Assembly (NCBI GenBank): GCA_026018925.1
Contig: JAKSZU010000011.1
Location: forward strand, 9,010,485-9,074,484
Length of the DNA: 64,000 bases
Origin: Tupaia tana
Lineage: Eukaryota > Chordata > Mammalia > Scandentia > Tupaiidae
Direction: 5' to 3'
Both the position numbers and the translations under genes were made by a program. Below, one piece after another: positions 1 through 8,586 of this stretch; position 1 is the stretch's first letter, and every line of letters begins with the position of its first letter. The notes beneath the pieces are model-generated. The model made no database searches, was not told where the DNA came from, and saw only the letters and a program-made list of their open reading frames with translations.

Positions 1-41
1 TAGCAAAAACCTCTCCAAAAAAAAAAAAAAAGAAAAGAAAA
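1..41 (+). repeat. SINE-A, 3' end only
   Basis: The window opens inside the last bases of a SINE-A copy. It shows the conserved family end (TAGCAAAAACCTCTCC) followed by an A-rich tail. The body lies outside the window. Confidence 0.8.
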
Positions 42-42
42 A

Positions 43-830
43 TGATAAACAGGAGTTGCTGAAATTTAAAACTTCTGTTCTTTGAAAGACATTAACAAAG
101 TAAAAAGGCAGGCAACAAAGAAGAGAAAGTACTGGCAATAATATAACTAGCAAATGACCTATAGCCAAAATATATAAAAAGCTCTACAAATCAATAATAG
201 CGAAGAGAAAAAGGAAATAATCTAGGTACTGGCAAAAGATGGAACATGCATTTCACAAAGTAAGATTATCAGAATGTCCATAAATTCATGAAAAGATGTC
301 TAACGTCATTAGTTATTATGAAAATATAAAGTAAGGCCATAAGGAAACAGACACCCACTGGAGTGACAAAAATCAAAGGGACTCATAATATCAATTATTA
401 ATAAGGGTTTGGAGCAACTGGGCATAACTGGTAAGAGTACAAAGCAATACAAACATCTTAGAAAACTGTTTGGCAGTTTCTTATAATATTGAGCCAGCAA
501 TTACTCCTTGGTATTTATCCAAAGATCTGGAAACACATGTTCACCAAAAGACTTGTTCTAGAATGTTGATAGTATCCTTTTCAGAAAAGCCAAAAACTGG
601 AAGAAATTCAAATGTCCACCAACATTGAGTGGATAACCAAATTATGGTAAATTTTGAGAAATAAACTACTAAAGAGGACCTTTAAAAAAAGGAATAAACT
701 TCTGATTACTGTAGCGATGAGGATAAATCTCAAAAATATGTCCAGAAAAAGCCAAACCCAAAAGGGCACATACTACTTTGATTTCTTTGAAGTCCAACTG
801 TTCTGACACCACTGAAAAGATAATCACTTC
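43..830 (+). repeat. Ancient L1 fragment, ORF2 C-terminal part and 3' end
   Basis: The sequence follows the plan of an old L1 3' region in sense orientation. It has an A-rich ORF2 C-terminal stretch with a recognisable 'tggaagaaattcaaatgtcc' block near 600, then a degraded 3' part. Many stops break every frame. The subfamily cannot be named by eye, but the degree of decay suggests an L1M-age copy. Confidence 0.6.
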
Positions 831-840
831 TCTACCGAAT

Positions 841-1161
841 TGCCTTTGTACCTTCGTCCAAAATTAAGTGAACATATTTATGTGGGCCTTTTTCTGGACT
901 CTTGACTTTGTTCAATTGTTCTACATGTGTATGTCTTTGTTACCATCACAATGTTTTGATTACAAAAGATTTACAGCAATTATTAAAATTGCACCTATAT
1001 TTCAAAATTGTCTTTGGATACTCTCGTTTCATGGCCTATCCATGCAAATATCCAAGTCAACTTGTATCCATGAGAATATCTTGCCAAAATGTTCGCTGGA
1101 ATTGCACATTAAACCAATAGATCACTATGAAAAGAAGTGACACCAAAACTAGTCTGAGTCT
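841..1161 (-). repeat. Ancient L1 ORF2 fragment, antisense
   Basis: T-rich sequence with the order typical of antisense L1 ORF2 (reverse-transcriptase to C-terminal region). It is interrupted at 1,162 by a SINE-A copy and resumes at 1,448. No frame is open over a meaningful length. Confidence 0.55.
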
Positions 1162-1433
1162 TTTTTTTTTCTTTTCTTTTTTTGGAGAGGTTTTTGCTAT
1201 AGAGCGCGTGCGCTCGCCAGACAGACAGAAAGAGACATAGAGACAGAAAGCGAGAAATCACCCCCCAGGGGGGATGGCCACACCACAATCCCTTCTCCTC
1301 CTTTCTCCTCTTGGGATCCTGGGCACGCACACACACGCGCCCGGCGTGAGTTTAAGCCACCGGGTCCAGGACTCGAACCATAGTCAACTATGTGGGAGTC
1401 CAGAGACATAGCCATTACGCTAACTGCTGGTCC
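1162..1433 (-). repeat. SINE-A, full length, with target-site duplication
   Basis: Complete minus-strand copy: T tail at the left, the CTCGCC-rich end, the middle, and the tRNA-like head ending in GGTCCC at 1,433. Near-identical flanks at 1,149-1,161 (ctagtctgagtct) and from 1,434 (ctagactgagtct) are the target-site duplication. Many CpGs remain, suggesting a fairly young insertion into the old L1. Confidence 0.9.
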
Positions 1434-1447
1434 CTAGACTGAGTCTT

Positions 1448-1998
1448 GAAATCTTGAATATATTATGTCTCTGCACTTAAAGACCCTTCAAAATTTCTTT
1501 TATCCATGTTTATAGTTTTCAGCATGTGTACTGCACATTTGCTAGATTTCTAAGTATTATTTTCTAAATTGTTACTGCAAGTATATAGACATATAGCTGA
1601 CTTGCTTACATGCTTCTATATCCTGAGACTAATAAATTCACTTATTAATTCTAGGTGCTTTTTCATAGATTTCTCAGTATTTCATATACATGATCATGTC
1701 ATCTATAAACAAGGACAGCTTTATTTATTCTTTTTTAAACTGTATGTCTTTTTTTCCCGTTGTCTTACTGCACTGACTAGAATCTCCACCACAAGGTTAA
1801 GTAGAAGTGAAAGAGAACATCTCTGCTTTGATTTCAGTCTTTGCAAAAATACATTTAGTCTTTCACCCTTGAATATCATGTTTGCTTTTGCTGTAGGATA
1901 TTTTCCTTTTTATGTTTTAGATCCACCTCATCAAAGTTTCTAATATTTCTAGTTTAATGAGATACCCTTTCATTAATAGATTCTAGATTTTGTCATAT
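1448..1998 (-). repeat. Ancient L1 ORF2 fragment, antisense (continuation)
   Basis: Continuation of the antisense L1 split by the SINE at 1,162-1,433. The tract 'gatcatgtcatctataaac' near 1,690 is the antisense of the reverse-transcriptase region commonly seen in old L1 copies. The sequence is broken by stops and indels. Confidence 0.6.
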
Positions 1999-2418
1999 AC
2001 GGAGCCAGATGGTGGCACAGTGGTGAAGTCTGATGCCTCTGCAAAGCTGACCTACCTGAGAAGGGTCCAGGTTCACCTCTCAAAACCTCCCTGAATATGG
2101 GGCCAGCAGGTGGCATGGTGGTTGGGGGCACTGGACTTGCTTTCTTTTTCTCTCTCTCTCCCTCCCTCCCTCTCTCCCTCCCTCCCTCCCTCTATGGTCA
2201 AATTAAAAAATAAGTAAATAAATAAATAAAGTTAAATAAAATAATTCTTTAAAAAAAAAAAAAAACTTCCCTGAAAATGACAGGCATGTGCATACCCATG
2301 ATCCAGGGCTTGGCTGAAGCTAGGAGTGGATCACAGTGTTGGTATTCTATTGGGAGTGCTGTCTCTCTCTCATTCTCTCTCTGTCTCTCTCTCTCGCCGA
2401 AGAAAAGAATGAATGAAC
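1999..2418 (+). repeat. SINE-B, split by a nested SINE
   Basis: SINE-B head 'gccagatggtggcacagtgg' begins near 2,003 and runs to about 2,098. The rest (catgatccagggcttggctg, then a CT stretch) resumes at about 2,276 and ends near 2,418. A SINE-A-short copy sits between the halves. The repeated motif ctccctgaatat / ttccctgaaaat on either side is the probable duplication made by the nested insertion. Confidence 0.75.
2099..2275 (+). repeat. SINE-A-short, nested in SINE-B
   Basis: Head 'ggggccagcaggtggcatgg' runs almost directly into a long (CTCC)n tract and then 'tatggtcaaatt' and an (AAAT)n/A tail. The GC-rich middle of the long SINE-A form is absent. This insertion is younger than the SINE-B copy it splits. 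Confidence 0.8.
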
Positions 2419-3128
2419 TTTTAAAAAATTATCATATGCTAGAACGATATGGAGGTTCCTCAAAAACCTTCAAATAGAACTATCATTACCATATGATCCA
2501 GCAATTCCACTCCTGGGTATCTACCCGAAGGACAGGAGAGCACTAAGTCGGAAAAGCACTTGCACATCTATATTCATTGCAGCCTTATTCACGATTGCTA
2601 AGACATGGAACCAATCCAAATGTCCACAAACAGATGAGTGGATTGAAAAATTGTGGCACATATACTCTATGGAATACTATTCAGCCATAAAAAACAAGGC
2701 CCTGGAATTTGATAGAAAGTGGATGAATATCGAAGATCTGTTGCTGAGTGAAGCAAGTCAGGCTATGAAAGAGAGACACTGTATGTCTCCACTTAACATA
2801 TACTGACTGTCCACACTCTATGGTAGAGACTAAAAGACTGAAGAACATAAAAATATTGAAAATTATAATGGACACTAGAGACAAAGTAGAAAGAGAGTGT
2901 GGGAGGGGAAAAATGTAGGAAATCTGGGGTGTGGGGAAATGGAGAGGTAAGACACTTATGGGACACAGATAAGGTTTATTATCTGTTGATAAGGATATGT
3001 GTGGTGGTCTCAGCTGGTCTGGACTGAGGTGTGTATCATGTTGGGTAAAGTCTCTTCACAATCTAAATGATGTATAGCAATTTAATGTATGAATAATAAT
3101 AAAAAATAAATAAAACCAAAAAATGTTT
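2419..3128 (+). repeat. L1 3' end: ORF2 C-terminus and 3' UTR
   Basis: Sense L1 sequence. It contains the familiar ORF2 C-terminal stretch (tatgatccagcaattccac near 2,490; 'ggaatactattcagccataa' near 2,670), then a G-rich 3' UTR and a terminal AATAAT/AATAAA-rich tail near 3,090-3,120. Less decayed than the surrounding antisense L1. The last 130 bp resemble the terminal module of the half-L1 elements elsewhere in the window. Confidence 0.8.
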
Positions 3129-4154
3129 TTTAAAAAGTCATATTTTTTTTGCTTTACTTGATATGAGCATATTGTTTTTCTTCATCATTTAATGAGATAT
3201 TACATTGATTCATAAATGTCGAACAAGTCATACATTCCTGAGATAAACCCCACTTCATCACAGTGTTTTTTATTCTTGTTATACATGGCTGTCTTTCATC
3301 TGCTGATATTTTTGAGAATTATTACATCTATATTCATGAGAACTATTGGTTTATAGTTCTCTTTTTCTATAATGTCTTTAGTTTTATTATCAGGAAAATG
3401 CAGCCTCACAAAACAAGTGAGAACTGTTCTCTCCTCTTCTATTTTCTAAACAAGACCATTTAGCACTGATGTTACTTCTTTAAATGTCTGGTAGAATTCA
3501 CCAGCAAAACCTCATGGACCGGGGCCAGCAGGTGGTGTGGTGGATAAGGGTGCTGGATTCCCACATGGTCAACCATGGTTCAAATCCTGGACCTGGTGGC
3601 TTGCTTTCTCCTTTTCCCTTTCTTTCTCTGTCTCTCTCTCACTCTCTCGTCAAATAAAGAAAAAAAATAACAATAACAAATGGAAATAAATAAATAAATA
3701 ATTCTAAAAAAATAAAACGCATGGACCTAGAGTTTTGTTTTCAGAAAGAACTCAACTAATAGATACAAACTATTCTAGTTATCTCTTTTTTTTTTTTTCA
3801 AAATAATAGTGAGTTTTGGTCATCTGTGGCTTTCAAATAAATAGAATATTTTCCTGAAGCTGCCCAATTCATGTACAAAGTGGTTTAAAGCATTTTAAAA
3901 ATCCTTTAAATGACTTTCCTGGTTTGTAGTGATATCCCTCTTTTATTCCTAAAACTAGTAGTTTGTGTCTTCTCTTATATTTTTCCTTAGTCTGGATAGT
4001 TTTATCTTATTGATTTTTCAGATCATTAGCTTTTGGCTTCATTTATTCTCTTTAATGTTTTTTCTGTTTTCTATTTCATTGATTTCTATTCATCTCTTTA
4101 TCACTTCTCTCACACTGCTTGATTAGGGCATTTTGTTCTTTTTTGTTTTCTATT
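3129..4154 (-). repeat. Ancient L1 ORF2 fragment, antisense, split by a SINE
   Basis: Antisense reverse-transcriptase region; the 'ctggtagaattcaccagcaa' block near 3,490 corresponds to a well-known L1 ORF2 stretch. A SINE-A-short copy occupies 3,521-3,717. No coding potential remains. Confidence 0.65.
3521..3717 (+). repeat. SINE-A-short with target-site duplication
   Basis: Begins 'ggggccagcaggtggtgtgg', has a B-box-like 'ggttcaaatcc', then a CT stretch and A-rich tail. Flanking 'catggacc' at both ends (3,513-3,520 and from about 3,719) is the target-site duplication. Confidence 0.85.
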
Positions 4155-4362
4155 TCTTTTAATGCAAGAGAGAGTATATCGTGCACAAGATGAGTGGGTA
4201 AGAAGGAAAGAAAGAGAAAATACCACCACACACAACAGAGTGTCACTGCCAAATTCTTCTTCCAGTTCTCTATCCTGTCAAGATCCTGAGTAAACACACA
4301 CACGTCTGGCGTATTTTTCAAGCCTCCAGGGTGGGGGCTCAGACCCTAGTCTGAGGTCATGG
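4155..4362 (-). repeat. SINE-A, decayed
   Basis: Minus-strand copy with recognisable 'gtctggcgta' and 'caagcctccagggtgggggc' segments, corresponding to the middle and the tRNA-like B-box part. The head is poorly preserved, so this is one of the older copies. Confidence 0.6.
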
Positions 4363-4873
4363 ATTTGATCTGAAGTCTACTGTATCTAAATACAAATATA
4401 TCCATTCTACTTTTCTTTCGAATTGAGCAAATTTGGAAAACTCTTAATCATCTCATTAGTCACTCTAGTAGTTTTGGGGGTTTCTACATAGACAATCATA
4501 CCTAAAGATAGTTTAGAGTATTTTTCCAATTTTCATATCTTTTCATCATATTCAAGAACATTTTTTTTGCCTCAAACATTTATTTTGAAGTAAAAGTAAA
4601 TTATTTTAACAAGAAGAAAAATTTAGATCCATTTTTTACTACATGCATATAGCGGCCTCCTCCTATTTAGCAAAAAAGAAAAAAAACTTGGCTTAGCTTT
4701 CATAAAATAGGTGTGCCTTACATATGTAACTTAAACTTAAGTTATAACTTCTGTGCATTTTTACATATATTATGTCACTTGATCCTCATAACAATTATGT
4801 ATGCTACACAGGGTGGATAAGAACAGAGCAAAGAAAAGGTCCATACAAGTTGAATATCCTACTAAAAGTCATG
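4363..4873. other. Non-genic stretch; old L1-like and MIR/L2-like remnants
   Basis: 4,363-4,560 reads like further antisense L1 debris. About 4,735-4,830 ('cacttgatcctcataacaat') has the feel of an old MIR/L2 fragment. No convincing gene, exon or RNA is visible. Confidence 0.4.
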
Positions 4874-4875
4874 TA

Positions 4876-4953
4876 GTTGGTTGTTGGAAAAGTCATGATG
4901 CATTTTTGCATAGAAAAACAGACAAATACATCTTGACTTTTCTGACAACCTAA
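4876..4953. mobile_element. MITE-1 copy, mariner-like, intact
   Basis: A 78-bp near-palindrome flanked by TA dinucleotides. The left end reads ggttgttggaaaagtcatg; the right end is its imperfect inverse (cttgacttttctgacaacc). Size, TA target and structure are those of MADE1-like non-autonomous mariner elements, but the termini differ from MADE1. There is no coding capacity. Confidence 0.75.
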
Positions 4954-4955
4954 TA

Positions 4956-5140
4956 CTTATATAAAGAAGCAAAACATTTAAAGGACACAAAAATGGAAAA
5001 TTATCTGTTAATGATAAGGTATATGATAATATCTTTAACTGGACTAATAGTGTATTCATGCTGGGAAAATTCATTTTAGATGCTGTAATGATTTACAGTG
5101 ATTTAATGTATAAAATCAATTTTAAAATAAAAAAATGATA
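4956..5140 (+). repeat. L1 3' terminal fragment
   Basis: 5'-truncated L1 3' UTR: 'gatgctgtaatgatttacag' and 'aatgtataaaatcaatttt' followed by an A-rich tail. It closely parallels the terminal module of the half-L1 at 8,587-10,758, showing that full-length L1 and half-L1 share a related 3' end. Confidence 0.65.
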
Positions 5141-5240
5141 AATTCATTTTCTAAAAAAAGGAATGCTACATAGATGTAGGAAAGAACACTGAATCGAGAA
5201 TAGTAGAAACACTTGGGTTCTTTTGCTGTCAAGAGCTTTT

Positions 5241-5516
5241 TTTGTTTGTTCGTTTTTTGGAGAAGTTTTTTGCTATAGGGCGCATGTGCTCGCCAGACAG
5301 AGAGAGACACAGAGACAGAAAGCGAGAAATCACCCCCCGGGGGGATAGCCACGCCGCAATGCCTTCTCCTCCATTCTCCTCTCGGGATCTTGGGCATGCA
5401 CGCACACGCGCCTGGCGTGAGTTTTAAGCCACTGGGTCCAGGACGCAAACCGCGGTCAACTACATGGGAGTCCAGTGACATAGCTATTATGCTAACTACT
5501 AGTCCCTGTCAAAAGC
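5241..5516 (-). repeat. SINE-A, full length, with target-site duplication
   Basis: Complete minus-strand copy. The flanking 14-mers tgtcaagagctttt (5,227-5,240) and tgtcaaaagctttt (5,517-5,530) differ by one base and mark the duplication. Confidence 0.9.
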
Positions 5517-5530
5517 TTTTTATGACTTAT

Positions 5531-6160
5531 TATCCTTAGAATGATAGGGATATGTATGTCACATCCCTATTTTATTATAATCCCTCATAACAGTCTACTT
5601 AATTTAAATGCTTTTTCCTACTTTTGCCTAATAGATTGTACAATAGTATTAGCAGAAGGGTGTATGTCTACTCTCATATCTTCTCAATTGGCAAAAGCTG
5701 TCTTCTCTGCTCCAGCCCACAGATTCATGATGAATAAAAGAAGAACAAAGAAAACTATCACCTCAATGCCTAAAAATTCAGAGGCTTAATCAACCTCTAT
5801 TTGACATTTTCTTTGATGGCTTCCTTCATTCTAGGCTCCTCTTTTCTCATTCAGCATGTATACCACAGCTAAAGTACTGTTCCGAAACAGTCACACCTAT
5901 AACTTTCCTGTCTTCCATTTTCATTAATTCCCATTGCCTAACGGACCATATTTTAACGGGCATTCAGATTCTGCAGCTCTCCAAAGTCCAGTCTCCCCAA
6001 CATCTGACCTTCCATCAACCTCCAAAACACCTACTTCCTTCTAAATAGTTCCATCTGTCCCACCAACTATGAAACACAATAGGTGTTTCTAGCTCTCTCT
6101 AGACTACCTCCTGTAGGTTCCATGCCTATGGACTCCCTAACTCATCTCTTGAACTCTAAA
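5531..6160. other. Non-genic stretch with an L2-like fossil
   Basis: About 5,810-6,150 has the 'attcccattgcctaa...gcattcagattctgcagctc' flavour of an antisense L2 3' region. The rest is not recognised. No exon features are seen. Confidence 0.4.
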
Positions 6161-6164
6161 CTGT

Positions 6165-6412
6165 TGTGTGTGTTTGTTTGAATGAGAGAAACAGAGAAAC
6201 AAAGAGAGACAGAGACAGGTATTTTCAACAACGTCTCACCTGTCGTAATCCTCCTGCCTCAGCCTCCTGATTAGCTAGGATCACATGGCACACAACTGCA
6301 CTGATGTGTTCAGGTTGGCCCAGAACTGAACCTGGGCCTCCCATACAGCCTCCAAACCTTCAGGCTGGGATGCCACCTGGTGCCACCACAGCTGGGCATA
6401 ATTCAACTATTC
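6165..6412 (-). repeat. SINE-C: SINE-B relative with a 7SL-like middle
   Basis: Read on the minus strand it starts with a SINE-B/tRNA-like head (agctgtggtggcaccaggtg, then a B-box-like ggttcagttctgg). The middle contains aggaggctgaggcaggagga, which closely resembles the 7SL RNA/Alu core. It ends with the SINE-B style 'tacctgtctctgtctctc' tail. This is the only such copy seen here, and the 7SL link is an inference from visual similarity. Confidence 0.6.
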
Positions 6413-6514
6413 TTAGAGCTCTTTTTCAAATTATACCTCCTCCATGAAGCGTCTTATGTAATAAAAGCAGAAGAAAGAATTTTCAAAGGTTTTTATAGTG
6501 TTATATTGTTTGCC

Positions 6515-6768
6515 TTTTTTTTTTTTTTTTTTTAGGTTTTTGACATAGGATGCATACACTCACCAGAGAGAGAGAGAAAATGAGAAATCATCTCCCAGGG
6601 AGGATGGCCACGCTGCAATCCCTTCTCCTCCATTCTCCTCCTGGGATTTTTGGGCATACACACACATGTACCAAGCATGATTTTCAAGCCTCCAGGTCCG
6701 AGACTAGAGCCATGGTGGACCACATAGAAGTCTAGTGCCTTAAGCACTACACCACCTGCTATACCTGG
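6515..6768 (-). repeat. SINE-A, minus strand
   Basis: Long T run at about 6,517-6,535, then 'aggtttttgacataggatgc' (the SINE end), the middle, and a head ending 'ccacctgctatacctggccc'. Moderately decayed: several CpGs have become TG or CA. Confidence 0.8.
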
Positions 6769-6866
6769 CCCATGTATGCAGCAACCAAGGGCCAGTTTGG
6801 GCAAATCTCTCATCTTCTCTTAACTGGTTCATTCTCCCATGAGGTGGAGTTGAGGGAAGGGATAGC

Positions 6867-7070
6867 TCTGTGGTACAGTGGTAACGGGCTGCTCAAGAGG
6901 GCGGGGTCAGACATGACAAGTGTGGTTTGAATCTTCAGTCCAGTCCTGAAAACATGCCAGGCATAAGCATGAATGTGCAGTATCCAATGGGCTGGAGGAA
7001 TGAAGGAATGAAATCGCAGTGTGTGTGACCAGACCCTGGGGAGGATACCTATCCCCTCCTGCTCTCATAT
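6867..7070 (+). repeat. SINE-B-like copy joined to the left inverted-repeat arm
   Basis: Head 'tctgtggtacagtggtaacg' near 6,866, then a diverged middle and 'gaccctggggaggataccta' near 7,032, matching SINE-B. The end of this SINE is itself part of the inverted repeat shared with 10,773-10,843. Confidence 0.6.
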
Positions 7071-7314
7071 TCACATGCACATGCTCCATCATGAATAAAG
7101 AAAAATAAAATGGAGTCAGAGGACTCTAACTGCATTGTACTGTATACATCTAGCCCTTAGCAATCATTCCACTCTCCCACATAATCCTTAGGATCCATTA
7201 GGTCATTACCTCTTTGTTAGGTGCCACTTGTCTTGTTCACTATTCCAGCCTTTTCTACCCACCTAGACTATGTCTGTATTTCTCCCAGTATTGCACACAA
7301 TGAACCTTCACTGA
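7010..7314 (+). repeat. Left arm of a split inverted repeat
   Basis: This segment is the approximate reverse complement of 8,340-8,586 joined to 10,773-10,843. Shared landmarks include 'catcatgaataaagaaaaat', 'cctctttgttaggt', 'ttcactattccagcc' and 'cagtattgcacacaatgaac'. By eye the arms agree over roughly 300 bp with scattered substitutions and short indels. The arms are about 1 kb apart, and the right arm was later interrupted by a half-L1. Confidence 0.8.
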
Positions 7315-7997
7315 CTGTGAGGGGAAAGTGCTTATTTCCCACACTGCACGGTGAAAGGGGATATGCTGGCAAGGAAATACAATAGGTACCTGTGCATAAG
7401 CTTGCACATTCTAAATGCCTTCAGATAACCAGCAGGGGACCCTGCCCCTCCTTCCTCCTCTATGTCACAGAATCCCAGGAGACAGGGAGAATCAGCGAGG
7501 CAGGACAAGGATCTTTTCAAAAGTCAAAAGACAACCCACAGCAGAGTCCTCTGGTCCTCACTTCTCTGTAAACCAGGAGCGATGAGAAGTGCAGGCTGGA
7601 GGGAGGGGCTGGAGGGAGGGGTTTCACTGGAGATAGAACCAGAGTTTCCCATATATTGTGTGTGGGTGGGATGAAGTGCAGGCAGTGGGGAAGGAAGCCT
7701 AAGGGTCTTCCCACAACGACCTGACCCTACCAGTTAACTGATTCACCATATCGACCACTTTAAGAAGTATAGAAAATAAAAAGGAATTTTTTTAAGTATA
7801 AAGATATAGAGTAAATCAAAAGTTAAAATAAAGAAAAAAAACAGGAGAGGTCAAAGAATAGAAGGAAAAAAAAGAGGGCTATCTAAGTGGATGAGTGTGC
7901 CAGATAGATATGAAAAATTAAACCACTGAAAACACGGGTTAATGTACATATAAGGGTAGGGGTATAAGATATTTATGCTCTTAAGTGTGCACGTATA
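7315..7997. other. Non-genic stretch between inverted-repeat arms
   Basis: Unrecognised sequence with a G-rich patch near 7,590-7,680 and an A-rich patch near 7,760-7,880. Short open frames here lack splice or start context. It could be part of an old LTR or unique intronic DNA. Confidence 0.35.
7601..7621 (+). other. G-quadruplex-type motif
   Basis: Four G runs with loops of one, five and one bases (gggaggggctggagggaggg plus a following g). The motif is two imperfect tandem copies of GGCTGGAGGGAGG. It fits the usual four-G-run rule; folding is untested. Confidence 0.6.
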
Positions 7998-8124
7998 AGA
8001 GGCAACTTCAAACAGTTCATGGAAAATGGAAATAAAGTATGAGTTTATTTTAGTGCAAAAAAATTTGACATCCATGCACGTTTTTCTCATAACATACATT
8101 TCCGTGAAGTTTTTGAAGCCCCCT
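7998..8124. mobile_element. MITE-2 copy, uninterrupted
   Basis: About 127 bp between TA dinucleotides. The left end carries 'cttcaaacagttcatggaaa'; the right end has the inverse 'gtgaagtttttgaag'. The centre includes the family's 'gagtttattttagtgcaaaa'. Non-coding and mariner-like in organisation. Confidence 0.8.
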
Positions 8125-8339
8125 TAAATATATACCCAGACATATATACATACATATATGTGCACACACATACATATATTTGTGTTTATATTTATACAGG
8201 AGCTTCCTTGCCTTTCATTCTGGTCTCAATTCAAGTAAGGAATTTATCCGTGTCTTCTCAAGGTACAGAAACATTACAAAAACATGCTCGGTAGATATGC
8301 ACACAGTTGATAGGTATGTTCTATCATTGTGACTTCATA

Positions 8340-8586
8340 GTCCGTGAAGGTTCATTGTGTGCAATACTGGGAGAAATACAGAAATTGTCTAAGTGGGTAG
8401 AAAAGGCTGGAATAGTGAACATGACATTACCTAACAAAGAGGTAATGACTTTAAAAGATCCTAAGGATTTGGGGTGAGAGTGTGGGATGATCATTGAGGG
8501 CTAGACGCATAAACTATAATGCAGGTAGAGTCCCCTGACTCCATTTTGTCTATTTTTCTTTATTCATGATAGAACATGTGCATGTG
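8340..8586 (-). repeat. Right inverted-repeat arm, part 1
   Basis: Reverse-complement partner of about 7,071-7,314. The match continues past 8,586 only if the half-L1 insertion (8,587-10,758) is removed, resuming at 10,773. Confidence 0.8.

Noticed and set aside
1109..1415. Many 60-100-codon frames with recurring 'SRFLSLCLSLS' or 'MAMSLDSHVVDCGSSPGPGGLN' peptides
   Set aside because: These are translations of SINE-A copies in either strand; the same peptide recurs wherever a copy occurs, so they are not a gene family.
43..4570. Twin-priming inversion of one L1 (sense piece followed by antisense piece)
   Set aside because: The order is sense 3' end first and antisense ORF2 next, which is not the arrangement twin priming gives; separate insertions are simpler.
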